Source: Paenibacillus dokdonensis
GTDB taxonomy: Bacteria > Bacillota > Bacilli > Paenibacillales > Paenibacillaceae
Direction: 5' to 3'
DNA length: 64,000 nt
Assembly (NCBI RefSeq): GCF_004916975.1
Contig: NZ_STGQ01000001.1
Span: forward strand, 3,341,674-3,405,673
The notes under the pieces are model-generated. The model was not told where the DNA came from, made no database searches, and saw only the letters and a list, made by a program, of their open reading frames with translations. The position numbers and the translations under genes are program-made. Positions 8,573 to 16,539 of the stretch are shown here, in pieces (position 1 is the stretch's first letter; each line of letters starts with the position of its first letter).

Positions 8573-9494
8573 ATGAAGATCTCTCCTTCAATTGTGTTGA
8601 ATACATGCGCTCCCGCGGATGATGGTTTTCATATACATCCTTCATCGCTTTTTTCGTTAAGGCGCCGTATATTTGGGTAGTTGAGATATCGCTGTGTCCC
8701 AGCATTTCCTGCACGGACCTTATATCGGCCCCATCCTCCAGCAAATGTGCCGCAAAGGAATGACGCAGCGTGTGAGGAGTAATATCCCCGTTTATGCCGG
8801 ATTCCGCGGCGTATTTCTTCAGTATTTTCCAAAATCCCTGCCGGGTCAATCTTGTCCCCAGATTATTTAGAAACAGCGCCTTTTCCTGCTGTTCCCGGGC
8901 CAGCTTCGGCCGCATCTGCGACATATACGTTCCCACGACATTGGCTGAAATGCTGCTGATCGGCAGCACCCGCTCTTTCCCTGAGCTGCTTGTACACCGG
9001 AGAAACTTCATGTCCGGGTTCACGTCATCCAGATTGAGCGCCATCAGCTCCGATACCTTCATGCCTGTGGCATACAGCAGTTCCAACATCGCCTTATCCC
9101 TCATTCCCGGCGGGGACGACATCTCCGGCGCTGCCAGCAGGCGTTCTACCTGCTCCACGGTTAAGACCTGAGGAACCTTCTTTTCCAGCTTTGGTGACTC
9201 CATGTAAAGTGTAGGATCCTGTTCGAGCAGTGACTCCTTGACCATGTAATGAAAAAAAGAACGCAGCGACACCAGCTTCCTTGTTAGCGTGGATGATGCG
9301 AAACTGTGGCCCTTGAGATTATTCATATACATGGAAATATGGATCTTCTTAATCTGGTCCGCCGACTCAATCCCCTGCTTCTCTATAAACTCAAAAAATT
9401 GCAGCAGGTCGCGCTGATAGGATTCGAGCGTGTTTTGTGACAAACCCTTCTCATCACCTATATAACGAATGAAGGACTGAACATACTGCATCAT
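8559..9494 (-). CDS. xerD: XerD-like tyrosine recombinase with altered active site
   Basis: By position (fur-yqzK-xerD-pupG) and overall similarity this is XerD/RipX, which with XerC resolves chromosome dimers at dif. It has an N-terminal SAM-like core-binding domain (1-~95) and a C-terminal catalytic domain, 311 residues. HTLRH (His241, Arg244), GH (His267) and the nucleophile Tyr276 are intact. However, the first catalytic arginine is lysine (ATGMKVSEL, Lys146), and the beta-hairpin lysine usually found in GKGxKER is serine (RCTSSSGKER, Ser170). Two of six catalytic positions are therefore changed although the frame is intact. It may be a low-activity or partner-activated recombinase. Confidence 0.85.
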   Translation of the reverse strand: MMQYVQSFIRYIGDEKGLSQNTLESYQRDLLQFFEFIEKQGIESADQIKKIHISMYMNNLKGHSFASSTLTRKLVSLRSFFHYMVKESLLEQDPTLYMESPKLEKKVPQVLTVEQVERLLAAPEMSSPPGMRDKAMLELLYATGMKVSELMALNLDDVNPDMKFLRCTSSSGKERVLPISSISANVVGTYMSQMRPKLAREQQEKALFLNNLGTRLTRQGFWKILKKYAAESGINGDITPHTLRHSFAAHLLEDGADIRSVQEMLGHSDISTTQIYGALTKKAMKDVYENHHPRERMYSTQLKERSSYDND

Positions 9495-9581
9495 AAGTTA
9501 ATAAAGCTCCTTCGGTTAGATTAGCCGATCCATTCAATAATTCGACAACAAACGTCTGGTTCCCTGCAATAATGCCCGCTG

Positions 9582-9815
9582 CTATTCCCCGTACCAGTAG
9601 AAAAAACGCAGCCGGTCACCCATCATTTCACCTGATTTGGCCTTATCCGACGGTTGGAAAGCCTTTACGGCATGTCCCTCCGGTATGCGGTAATGATCTA
9701 CAGGGGTAATCCATGCACCGATCAAACCAAACAGCTGATACAGTGTATATGTAAGCGCCGCAAAGACAAGCAAAAATTTCAAGGAAGCCAAGCATTTACG
9801 CATTGATATGACCAT
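9582..9815 (-). CDS. yqzK: YqzK-like small membrane protein (DUF4227)
   Basis: About 77 residues from the ATG at 9815, chosen because GGGAG lies 10 nt upstream. There is one membrane segment (LKFLLVFAALTYTLYQLFGLI). The extracytoplasmic tail has the family pattern (Y.IP.G.AVK.F ... RL.FFYWYGE). It matches the uncharacterised YqzK/DUF4227 family, found between fur and xerD in Bacillales. Function unknown. Confidence 0.75.
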   Translation of the reverse strand: MVISMRKCLASLKFLLVFAALTYTLYQLFGLIGAWITPVDHYRIPEGHAVKAFQPSDKAKSGEMMGDRLRFFYWYGE

Positions 9816-9934
9816 CCGAATCACTCTCCCGGAAAATAAAAACTAATGGCGGGTTTCTGCCATCTTCTCGTTATTTAAGCTTATGAATCTTTATCCGGTA
9901 GTATGACAAGCCTGCGTCTTTAAGTCACCAAAAA

Positions 9935-9969
9935 AGCCCTCTCCGGCAAACATTATGCCGGCGAGAGCT
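9935..9969 (-). terminator. Terminator after fur
   Basis: Minus-strand hairpin with arms AGCTCTCGCCGGCA / TGCCGGAGAGGGCT and a 7-nt loop, followed by TTTTTT. It separates fur from yqzK-xerD. Confidence 0.9.
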
Positions 9970-9997
9970 TGTGATCTTGGAGGATCATATCCGATTG

Positions 9998-10477
9998 TTA
10001 ATTATCCGACTTCTTGTCATCGCTGCGCTGGCTTTCTTCCTTATCCTTGCAGCGGTAACAAATTCCATGAAAATCAAGCCGGTGATCGGAAACCGTAAAA
10101 TTAAACTCGCGTTCCAGCCGCTCTTCCAGCGGTCCCAGCCAATCCTCGCGGATTTCATCCATGCTGCCGCATTTCACGCAGATCAGATGATGGTGGTGGT
10201 GTTTTGCGGTATCAGTCCGCAAATCATATCTTGCAACGCCATCGCCGAAATTAATCTTTTCCACGACATGCAGTTCACTGAGCAGCTCAAGGGTACGGTA
10301 TACGGTAGCCAGACCGATTTCAGGAGCCTTTTCTTTGACGAGCATGAAAACATCCTCCGCACTGAGGTGATCTTCTTCATTCTCGAGCAAAACTCTGACG
10401 GTAGCTTCCCGCTGGGGTGTCAGTTTATAGCCCTGGGATTGCAATTGTTGTTTGATTTTATCGATCCGCGCTTCCAT
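9998..10477 (-). CDS. fur: Fur-family metal-dependent regulator
   Basis: A ferric-uptake-type repressor of 159 residues. The N-terminal winged helix (LTPQREATVRVLLENEEDHLSAEDVFMLV ... ATVYRTLELL) binds DNA, and the C-terminal domain carries the HHHHH regulatory metal site (about residue 91-95). Two CxxC pairs (CVKC and CYRC) would form the structural zinc site. The ATG at 10477 follows GGGGAGG by 6 nt; an upstream GTG in the same frame overlaps that ribosome site and is unlikely. It is monocistronic, with its own sigma-A promoter and terminator. Synteny with spoIIM and yqzK supports Fur rather than PerR or Zur. Confidence 0.92.
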   Translation of the reverse strand: MEARIDKIKQQLQSQGYKLTPQREATVRVLLENEEDHLSAEDVFMLVKEKAPEIGLATVYRTLELLSELHVVEKINFGDGVARYDLRTDTAKHHHHHLICVKCGSMDEIREDWLGPLEERLEREFNFTVSDHRLDFHGICYRCKDKEESQRSDDKKSDN

Positions 10478-10530
10478 TTTCTCCCTCCCCACAGGAAAAT
10501 CACTGCACCATTTGCTATATCACATCTTAC

Positions 10531-10560
10531 ATTATAGGGGGAGTTGAGCCGCAAAGTCAA
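10531..10560 (-). promoter_or_regulatory. Sigma-A promoter of fur
   Basis: On the minus strand, TTGACT (10560-10555), 18 nt, TATAAT (10536-10531). A perfect -10 and a five-of-six -35, ~55 nt before the fur ATG. Confidence 0.75.
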
Positions 10561-10570
10561 ACGATTTTAC

Positions 10571-11221
10571 TTACATCCCAGGCACTACCACGGTCTCCAG
10601 TAGTGTTGGAGTTACCCATTTCATCATCTCCGGAGTCACCCAGGCTTCAAACGATGAAATTCCCAGCATAATCAGACACATTAACACAGTCAAACCGACA
10701 TAAGATGCAAATGGGCGAACGACATTGACACGATTATGCATCATGACCCTATTTTTGATCACATGCAATGAAAAGGCGATGGCAGATACACTGGTCACAA
10801 TCAGAACCGGGATAATCAATAGATTGGGCGGTGCCACGGATACCAGTGCAAAGAGCAGTCCCTTCCAAGAAAATTGCCCCACCAGATAGCCCACCGAGAA
10901 CCCGATCAAAACACCTTTCAAGAAATCAAGAATAAGAATCCCCGGCAAACCGATAACCGACAGCCCTAGAAACCAGATCAAGCCCACCCATTTCAAATGC
11001 AAGCCCGCGATATTCCAGAACGATTCTGCGGCGCCCGTTCCTGGTTCACTTTGATCCACCGTAATGAAAAAGTTCTGAAGATACCGCCCCAGGTCCTGCT
11101 GCTGCTCCAGCGACAATGCATTCACCATTAGAGCACCGAAGATGACCCCGACAAGAAACAGCACGGCGACAAAAATATAGAGAACCGTTTGCTCCTTCAA
11201 GGTATGGCGGAAAGTTCGCAT
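10571..11221 (-). CDS. spoIIM: Stage II sporulation protein M
   Basis: An integral membrane protein of the mother cell that works with SpoIID and SpoIIP in septal peptidoglycan hydrolysis and engulfment. 216 residues from the ATG at 11221, which has AGGGGGAAA upstream. About five membrane segments are visible, with the DUF95 core (FLGLSVIGLPGILILDFLKGVLIGFSVGYLV and SVAPPNLLIIPVLI). The last third has two further segments. Its position between fur and the yqxK-like nuclease is the same as in B. subtilis. Confidence 0.93.
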   Translation of the reverse strand: MRTFRHTLKEQTVLYIFVAVLFLVGVIFGALMVNALSLEQQQDLGRYLQNFFITVDQSEPGTGAAESFWNIAGLHLKWVGLIWFLGLSVIGLPGILILDFLKGVLIGFSVGYLVGQFSWKGLLFALVSVAPPNLLIIPVLIVTSVSAIAFSLHVIKNRVMMHNRVNVVRPFASYVGLTVLMCLIMLGISSFEAWVTPEMMKWVTPTLLETVVVPGM

Positions 11222-11276
11222 ACAGGATTTCCCCCTTCCTATCACATACCTCTACTCTATGAAGACAAGCTCCAAA

Positions 11277-12509
11277 CTATGTCTTGTCTATTGATGCTGC
11301 TACTCTTCCGTAGGTTCCTCCCCCGCCGGAAGTGAGGGACAACGAGCCGTTTCTTGCCATGACAATTTGCTTTGCCATGCTGCCTCCAACAACCTCGGCC
11401 AGCTCCGCTTCGTCAGTTCTATGCAAAATGGACATTTCCGTTCCAAACCGGTCCAGCAGCTTTTTCATCGTGACTTTGCCAAGGCCCGGAATAAACTCCA
11501 GCGGCACCTGATAATGATAGGCTGGACGCGAAGCAGGACTCCAGGATTCCTTGCGGTCGGCGATATCCAGAATCCGGTCCAATACTCCCTGAACCTTCTT
11601 CAGTCCGCCGCAGTGCGGGCATGCGCCCGTCACGGCTTCATTCTGGTCCAGGATACGGCTGCAGCTCAGGCAATAAGTACGGTGGTATTTTCCAAGACGA
11701 GGATTCAAGCCGAAGTTGGCGGTTACCCGACGCCCCTCTTTATTGCCAAGCGCCAGAACAAGTTCATTAAAGCTTGGCTCCGCCAGCTTGATCCGGTTAT
11801 ACTCCCGGCCGATCTTCCCAAGGGAATGGGCATCCGAGTTCGTAACAAAGGTGAATCTGTCGAGCTCGGAAATCAATCCGGCCATCTCGGAATCAGAGCT
11901 GAGTCCAAGCTCCACGCCGCTGATCATATCCAGGTCCAGAACCTCGGACATACGGGGTGTCACGTTTCCATAAATACCTTTATGCGGGGTGAACACATGA
12001 GCAGGAATCATGATGCCGCCTCTGGCGTAGATTTCCTCCTGCAGCTTGCGTGCAGGCACATAAATACGCTGGGAGCTGAGATTGACATTTTTCATATGCT
12101 TCGTCATCCATGCCGTAAAATGCTGCATGACAGATAAATCCGGGAAATAAGCAAGCAGATGCGCGGCTCCCTTGCCTTCCTCGAAAATCTCAATTTCACT
12201 GCCTAGCAAAATCGTCGTGCCTTGGTAGGATATGCCTCCGCCTTCAAGTTCACTCATGTCACCTGCGTAAAGACAATCCATAATGTCCTTTTGCACTTCA
12301 GGCGAATGACAGTCGATGATCCCGATCAGGTCGATGCCCTTGCGGCCGGCAGCTTCCTTAGCGATATTGGCAAAAGACAGGTCCTTGCTGCCGCTGATTT
12401 TTACTGCCTGTCCAGAAGTCGTACGGCCAATATGGATATGCAGATCGGCGTAGTACTCATTTAAACAGCTGTTATCTTTTTGCGCCAAATCTTCAGCTTC
12501 CTTTTTCAT
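11277..12509 (-). CDS. EndoQ-like PHP-domain endonuclease (YqxK family)
   Basis: 410 residues. The N-terminal PHP metallohydrolase domain has DLHIHIGR (about residue 22), GIIDCHSP, and VTNSDAHS as metal ligands. A zinc-ribbon follows near residue 280-300 (CLSC ... CPHC), and helix-hairpin-helix elements (FIPGLGKVTMKKLLDRFG, ELAEVVGGSMAKQI) close the protein. This architecture is that of endonuclease Q, which nicks 5' of deaminated bases such as deoxyuridine and hypoxanthine. The substrate is inferred from the family. The ATG overlaps the nudF stop by four bases, so a base-damage nuclease is coupled to an ADP-ribose/nucleotide-cleansing hydrolase. Confidence 0.85.
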   Translation of the reverse strand: MKKEAEDLAQKDNSCLNEYYADLHIHIGRTTSGQAVKISGSKDLSFANIAKEAAGRKGIDLIGIIDCHSPEVQKDIMDCLYAGDMSELEGGGISYQGTTILLGSEIEIFEEGKGAAHLLAYFPDLSVMQHFTAWMTKHMKNVNLSSQRIYVPARKLQEEIYARGGIMIPAHVFTPHKGIYGNVTPRMSEVLDLDMISGVELGLSSDSEMAGLISELDRFTFVTNSDAHSLGKIGREYNRIKLAEPSFNELVLALGNKEGRRVTANFGLNPRLGKYHRTYCLSCSRILDQNEAVTGACPHCGGLKKVQGVLDRILDIADRKESWSPASRPAYHYQVPLEFIPGLGKVTMKKLLDRFGTEMSILHRTDEAELAEVVGGSMAKQIVMARNGSLSLTSGGGGTYGRVAASIDKT

Positions 12510-13078
12510 AGCCCAAATGCCCCTGTCGCTTGCTTCAGCTTCAAGGCATAGACAGCCATAATGGTTTTGGCATCGCTGATTCTACCTGAAGCGACAGCCT
12601 CTTCCGCCTCTGCAAGAGAAAGCTCATAAAGTTCAAGAAATTCATCCTCATCCGGAGCAGCATCCCCGCTTTCGAGTTCTTCCGCTACATATAAATGAAT
12701 GATCTCGTCAGCAAACCCCGGCGATGTATAGAAGGAGTGTAACAGTTTGATGTTTTTGCAAACATAACCGGTTTCCTCCTGCAGTTCCCGTTTGGCAGCC
12801 TCCAGCGGATCTTCCCCTTTTTCAAGCTTCCCTGCTGGTATTTCCAGCTCGCAGCGGCCCATAGCCTGCCGAAACTGATCCACCATAATGATTTTATCTC
12901 CATGCACTGCAATTACGGCTACCGCCCCTGGATGTTTGATAATCTCTCTGGAAGCTGCACTCCCATCCGGTAATTCGACGGTATCAATCTGCAGTGAAAT
13001 GATCTTCCCTTCAAAAATGGGCTTGGTTGAGATCGTTACTTCGTCAAGTTTTGAGTTCTGTTTCGAAATTTCTTTCAA
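12506..13078 (-). CDS. nudF: Nudix hydrolase, ADP-ribose pyrophosphatase
   Basis: Hydrolyses ADP-ribose to AMP and ribose-5-phosphate. The Nudix box is complete: GKLEKGEDPLEAAKRELQEETG (G-x5-E-x7-REL-x-EE-x-G). About 190 residues, beginning LKEISKQNSK. There is no ATG at the family start; TTG at 13078 has AAGGAG 10 nt upstream and is preferred over a longer frame that would run into the divergent mciZ region. First gene of nudF-endoQ, with spoIIM downstream. The synteny matches B. subtilis yqkG (nudF). Confidence 0.9.
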   Translation of the reverse strand: MKEISKQNSKLDEVTISTKPIFEGKIISLQIDTVELPDGSAASREIIKHPGAVAVIAVHGDKIIMVDQFRQAMGRCELEIPAGKLEKGEDPLEAAKRELQEETGYVCKNIKLLHSFYTSPGFADEIIHLYVAEELESGDAAPDEDEFLELYELSLAEAEEAVASGRISDAKTIMAVYALKLKQATGAFGL

Positions 13079-13175
13079 CGTCTCATCTCTCCTTATTATA
13101 AAAACAAGCATGTTTGTACAAGCTGACACATATGGTGTTATTATAACAAACTTCAAGCGGAAAGAAGGAAGGCAA

Positions 13176-13325
13176 ATGAAAAGCTACCGTACAGGCAACT
13201 CATTTCATATGGTTGGACAGGCTTGGCAGATCCGAATCATGCTTAAACAATGGATGAAAGAAACAGAACCTCATACCCCATTGGCAGCCATCCTGAATGG
13301 GTCTAAAGACAAATGTAATGGCTAA
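13176..13325 (+). CDS. mciZ: MciZ-like Z-ring inhibitor peptide
   Basis: A 49-residue peptide with ribosome site AAGGA 6 nt before the ATG. Residues 12-29 (MVGQAWQIRIMLKQWMKE) match the FtsZ-binding segment of B. subtilis MciZ (LVGKAWEIRAKLKEY, from memory). MciZ is a mother-cell peptide that caps FtsZ protofilaments and blocks Z-ring formation during sporulation. It lies divergently from nudF, and to my recollection mciZ also neighbours nudF in B. subtilis. The C-terminal ~18 residues (HTPLAAILNGSKDKCNG) are extra to the 40-residue Bacillus peptide. The assignment is by motif and context; no sigma-E promoter could be fixed with confidence. Confidence 0.75.
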   Translation: MKSYRTGNSFHMVGQAWQIRIMLKQWMKETEPHTPLAAILNGSKDKCNG

Positions 13326-13464
13326 AGCAGTGTCAAAAGCATCGGTTTTTAGTAAATCTATCAATAAATGTGAGAAATGACATGGATTTTTCGTTTTTTT
13401 TAACTTTTTAATGCGCTTCTTATAACAAATGACAGCTAAAGTTGTTATATATAGCGGAGGGACA

Positions 13465-13683
13465 ATGACCATGCTTTCCCGGATGGGGATAAATGACAAT
13501 GATATAGCCCTTCAACTTACCTCCGCCGCTTCCCGATCACTCCCACATACCGCGATACTTGCTGCGGAAGCTCTCTGGGCACTTGGTACCTATAATGCAG
13601 CGGCAGAACTGTATACGTCTTTCATAGGTGAACAATCCTGCTCTGAATTTAATCAAGTCCACTACATACTATGTCTGATTTAA
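13465..13683 (+). CDS. Short TPR-like hypothetical protein
   Basis: About 72 residues. GGAGG lies 4 nt before the ATG at 13465 and 10 nt before a second ATG at 13471, so either could serve. The one recognisable pattern is an alanine-rich helix pair (AILAAEALWALGTYNAAAELYTSFI) like a single tetratricopeptide unit. The spacing of LG..(D/N).A......(E)(F/Y)N...Y resembles part of the next gene, so the two may be a duplicated pair with this copy shortened. No known family is assigned. Confidence 0.45.
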   Translation: MTMLSRMGINDNDIALQLTSAASRSLPHTAILAAEALWALGTYNAAAELYTSFIGEQSCSEFNQVHYILCLI

Positions 13684-13837
13684 ATAAAATCAATTCAAGG
13701 AAGCGCTCAACCTATGATCACGAACGCCAATGAATCATGATCGTGTACTGCTTGTGACTGCTCAGCAAATGATCAGAGTCACGGAAGTTATTCATGTATG
13801 TAAATGTTGCCTGTATGGTATGAAGGGAGGAATCGGC

Positions 13838-14386
13838 ATGCCTGTCTTATCCAGGTATGAAGCTTTGGAAACAGCCAAAACCGCCATCACTCTAGGAAAG
13901 ATCGATGAAGCGCTCACCATCCTATCAAGTCCGACAACACAGGAGTACAATGAATTAATCTATACCTTGTACCAACAGGGGTATCGTGAATTGGTCGCAA
14001 TGCGAATATCCGAAATGGATCAGCTGCCTCTTTATGATCGAAGCCAGATATCGCTTGAAATTTGCTTCATTGCCGCCGAGATTCAATATGACGCCGGTCA
14101 TTACGAGGAAGCCGCATCCGTATTTGAAGCGATTTACAGCACGGATCCTAACCATTCACCAGCCAGATTTGGTGCTGCCTCCTGCTACCTGCAGCAAACG
14201 AGAGGTTCTTTGATCTCCAGACTGGAAAGCAGCATCATCGACAGTGAAATGTTTCTCAAGACCGATCGTTATTTAAGCAATATCACTCGTGCTCTGCAGA
14301 TACTGAATATTACACAGTGGCATACGGAATGGACACCAGCCCAGCAGCAGAATCATACGGCATCCTCAGCCAAATTATTTCATTAA
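13838..14386 (+). CDS. TPR-repeat hypothetical protein
   Basis: 182 residues from the ATG at 13838, which has GGGAGG 7 nt upstream; an earlier in-frame ATG at 13730 lacks a ribosome site. Helical repeats (ALETAKTAITLGKIDEALTIL, ISLEICFIAAEIQYDAGHYEEAASVFEAIYSTDPNHSPARFGAASCYLQ) have the TPR spacing, so it is probably a cytosolic protein-protein adaptor. No signal peptide or membrane segment. It is followed by a strong terminator and is unrelated by strand to its right-hand neighbours. Function not recognised. Confidence 0.6.
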   Translation: MPVLSRYEALETAKTAITLGKIDEALTILSSPTTQEYNELIYTLYQQGYRELVAMRISEMDQLPLYDRSQISLEICFIAAEIQYDAGHYEEAASVFEAIYSTDPNHSPARFGAASCYLQQTRGSLISRLESSIIDSEMFLKTDRYLSNITRALQILNITQWHTEWTPAQQQNHTASSAKLFH

Positions 14387-14395
14387 TATACATTA

Positions 14396-14446
14396 AAAAA
14401 AGGCTCTCCAAGCCGGTTTAGTATGCCGACTTGGAATAGCCTTTTT
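14396..14446. terminator. Bidirectional terminator
   Basis: A long imperfect hairpin (aaaaaggct...ccaag-ccgg / ccgacttgg...agccttttt) with A and T runs at either end. It lies between the plus-strand TPR gene and the minus-strand peptidase, and can end both. Confidence 0.85.
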
Positions 14447-14459
14447 GTTATTTATTCTC

Positions 14460-15584
14460 TTATTTCGTTGTCTCACGAATAATACTGATAACCATTTCGG
14501 CTGCTTTCGCCATATCTACTGCACGAATACGTTCTTTGGTCGTATGAATATTTTCATAGCCAAGTGCCAAATTAACGGTTGGAACCCCCATACCATTAAA
14601 AATATTCGCGTCACTTCCGCCTCCGGAATGGAAAGTACGGCTGCTGAGATCTATATTTGCAATGGCCCGCTGCGCCAGCTGAACAACCTCATCATTCTCA
14701 CCAAAGTTAAAGGCAGGATATACAATTTCACTGATGAATTCACATTTCGCTCCACATTCCTGTACGGCACTGTGCAGCGCTTCTCGCATATGTTCAATTT
14801 GGCGTTCGACTTTGTCCTGGACAATACTGCGCGCTTCTGCGTCAAGTTCGACATAATCGCATACCACATTGGTAGCACCGCCCCCGGCAAATTTACCGAT
14901 GTTGGCTGTTGTCTCATGATCCAGTCTGCCCAGCTTCATACGGGATATCGCTTTGGAAGCTACCTGAATGGCACTGATACCGTCTTCCGGATTAACACCG
15001 GCATGAGCAGATTTTCCAAAGATCTTCATTTTAACTTTAGCTTGTGTTGGAGCGGCTACGGCTATGGCACCTATTTCACCATTGGAATCAATGGCGTAGC
15101 CCAGCTCTGCATCCAAATATTTCGGATCCATGCAGCGCGCTCCAAGTAATCCGGACTCTTCACCCGCTGTAATAACAAACTGAATTTGGCCATGATCAAT
15201 TTGTTGTTCCTGAAGAACCTTAGTCGCTTCTAAAAGTACCGCTAGTCCAGCCTTGTCATCTGAACCAAGAATGGTTGTTCCATCACTTGTAATCCAGCCA
15301 TCTTCACCAAGTGTTGGCTTAATGCCCTTGCCCGGCGTTACCGTATCCATATGGCATGTGAAGAACAGTTTGGGAGCTTTGGAACCCGGCGTTCCTTCTA
15401 TTGTAACAATCAGATTACCTGCGCCGTGGCCTGTTCTTGACTTGGAGTCATCCTCGATAACCTTCAGTCCGAGGTCCGTGAATTTCTTTTTCAGAACGAT
15501 AGAGATATCTTCTTCATGTCCTGTCTCGCTGTCCACTTTCACGAGTTCCATAAATTCTTCAACTAAACGGTCTTGTCTGATCAT
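14460..15584 (-). CDS. M20 family peptidase (YqjE/PepT-like)
   Basis: A dinuclear-zinc aminopeptidase-type enzyme of 374 residues. Metal ligands and catalytic residues are recognisable: CHMDTV (His/Asp, about residue 77), GSDDKAG (bridging Asp, ~109), AGEESGLLG (catalytic Glu pair, ~141), YAIDSNGE, and the terminal IHTTKERI motif. A dimerisation/lid domain lies between about residues 170 and 280. It resembles tripeptidase T and B. subtilis YqjE; the substrate is probably a small peptide but cannot be fixed from sequence. The ATG follows AGAGAGGAAAG. It appears monocistronic. Confidence 0.85.
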   Translation of the reverse strand: MIRQDRLVEEFMELVKVDSETGHEEDISIVLKKKFTDLGLKVIEDDSKSRTGHGAGNLIVTIEGTPGSKAPKLFFTCHMDTVTPGKGIKPTLGEDGWITSDGTTILGSDDKAGLAVLLEATKVLQEQQIDHGQIQFVITAGEESGLLGARCMDPKYLDAELGYAIDSNGEIGAIAVAAPTQAKVKMKIFGKSAHAGVNPEDGISAIQVASKAISRMKLGRLDHETTANIGKFAGGGATNVVCDYVELDAEARSIVQDKVERQIEHMREALHSAVQECGAKCEFISEIVYPAFNFGENDEVVQLAQRAIANIDLSSRTFHSGGGSDANIFNGMGVPTVNLALGYENIHTTKERIRAVDMAKAAEMVISIIRETTK

Positions 15585-15691
15585 TGGACTTTCCTCTCTC
15601 TCATGGTTAAGTTACAATAAACATAGCAGCCTGTCTATCAAGATCAAAGTCATACTGCAATCCATATATCTTCAATCTGTAAAGGAGTAAC

Positions 15692-15794
15692 TATGCAAAA
15701 TAAAAAATGGTTTCGTGTTTTTATTTACCTGATGCTGATCGCCATGGTTGGCTCCGTTATTTTCGGAGTGGTTGAATCCCTGATCGCCCGCTGA
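15692..15794 (+). pseudogene. prli42: Prli42-like membrane micropeptide, frameshifted in a T6 run
   Basis: AAGGAG lies 5 nt before the ATG at 15692. The first codons read MQNKKWFRVF; the next frame then reads IYLMLIAMVGSVIFGVVESLIAR and ends at TGA 15792-15794. Joined, these give a 33-residue peptide with one membrane helix, much like the stressosome anchor Prli42 of Firmicutes. As written the run at 15716-15722 has six T where five would keep frame, so straight translation yields a 27-residue product of unrelated sequence. Causes could be an assembly error, a real mutation, or slippage on the T run. Confidence 0.5.
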
Positions 15795-15804
15795 TTCAGC
15801 GGGC
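15786..15804. terminator. Hairpin over converging stop codons
   Basis: A 9-bp perfect inverted repeat (gcccgctga / tcagcgggc) overlaps the end of the prli42-like gene and the stop of lipB. No T run follows on either strand, so it may be a weak terminator or an mRNA 3'-end stabiliser. Confidence 0.4.
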
Positions 15805-16494
15805 TGTATCAGTTACTTGTTCCCCATTCACCTCGTACGAAAAGACTTCGGTAAAGAAAGGCATGATTTCTTTCGCAACCTGTTCGACAGTAAAAGATTG
15901 ACCCGTGCATTCTTCCATGGAAGTCACACCGAAATCCTGAATTCCGCAAGGGATTATTCCCTTAAAGCCCTGATCTTCGATCCCTGCCTTGATGTTAAAT
16001 GCGAACCCGTGACTGGTTACAAACGCACGGCGACTGCGGCATTTATTGAATTTGACCCCGATTGCGCAAACTTTCAAATCCCCAACCCACACACCTGTAT
16101 ACTCAGGCTTACGTCCCGCCTCAATTCCATAGTGCTTTAAATAGTTGATAATGACTTGCTCAAGGCTGCGCAAATACCCGTGAAGATCCAGTCCTTCTCC
16201 TTCCAGCAGAAGCAAAGGATACCCTACCAGCTGTCCGGGTCCATGGTATGTAATATCACCACCGCGATCGATTTCGAATAAGCCGATGCCCTTCTCCTCC
16301 AGCTCTTGTTTGCTGAGAAGCAGATGCTCCGGATGTCTTTGGGAACCAATGGTGTAGGTTGGCGGATGCTGCAAGAGCAGCAGGGTATCCTGCTGCTCTC
16401 CAAGGTCAATGCTTTTTACGATTGATTTTTGCAAATCCCATGCTGCATCATAACCCATCATCGGCGTATAGGAAACATTAAGTGCTTTGCTCAT
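15796..16494 (-). CDS. lipB: Lipoyl(octanoyl) transferase
   Basis: Transfers octanoyl groups from acyl carrier protein to lipoyl domains, the first step of lipoate attachment. 232 residues. Signatures: QHPPTYTIGSQ (~43-53), RGGDITYHGPGQLVGYP (~78-94), KVCAIGVK with the catalytic lysine (~142-149), VTSHGFAFN and the thioester cysteine in IIPCGI. The segment between the lysine motif and the HGFAFN motif is a few residues longer and more basic (FNKCRSRRAF) than in typical LipB. It lies 45 bp downstream of bkdB, whose lipoyl domain is a likely substrate. Confidence 0.92.
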   Translation of the reverse strand: MSKALNVSYTPMMGYDAAWDLQKSIVKSIDLGEQQDTLLLLQHPPTYTIGSQRHPEHLLLSKQELEEKGIGLFEIDRGGDITYHGPGQLVGYPLLLLEGEGLDLHGYLRSLEQVIINYLKHYGIEAGRKPEYTGVWVGDLKVCAIGVKFNKCRSRRAFVTSHGFAFNIKAGIEDQGFKGIIPCGIQDFGVTSMEECTGQSFTVEQVAKEIMPFFTEVFSYEVNGEQVTDTAR

Positions 16495-16539
16495 GAATGA
16501 ATCACGCCCTCTCCCTGATGATGAATGTACTGCCAGTTT

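Noticed and set aside
10478..10560. Fur box in the fur promoter
   Set aside because: The region contains a clear sigma-A promoter but no sequence close to the GATAATGATWATCATTATC palindrome.
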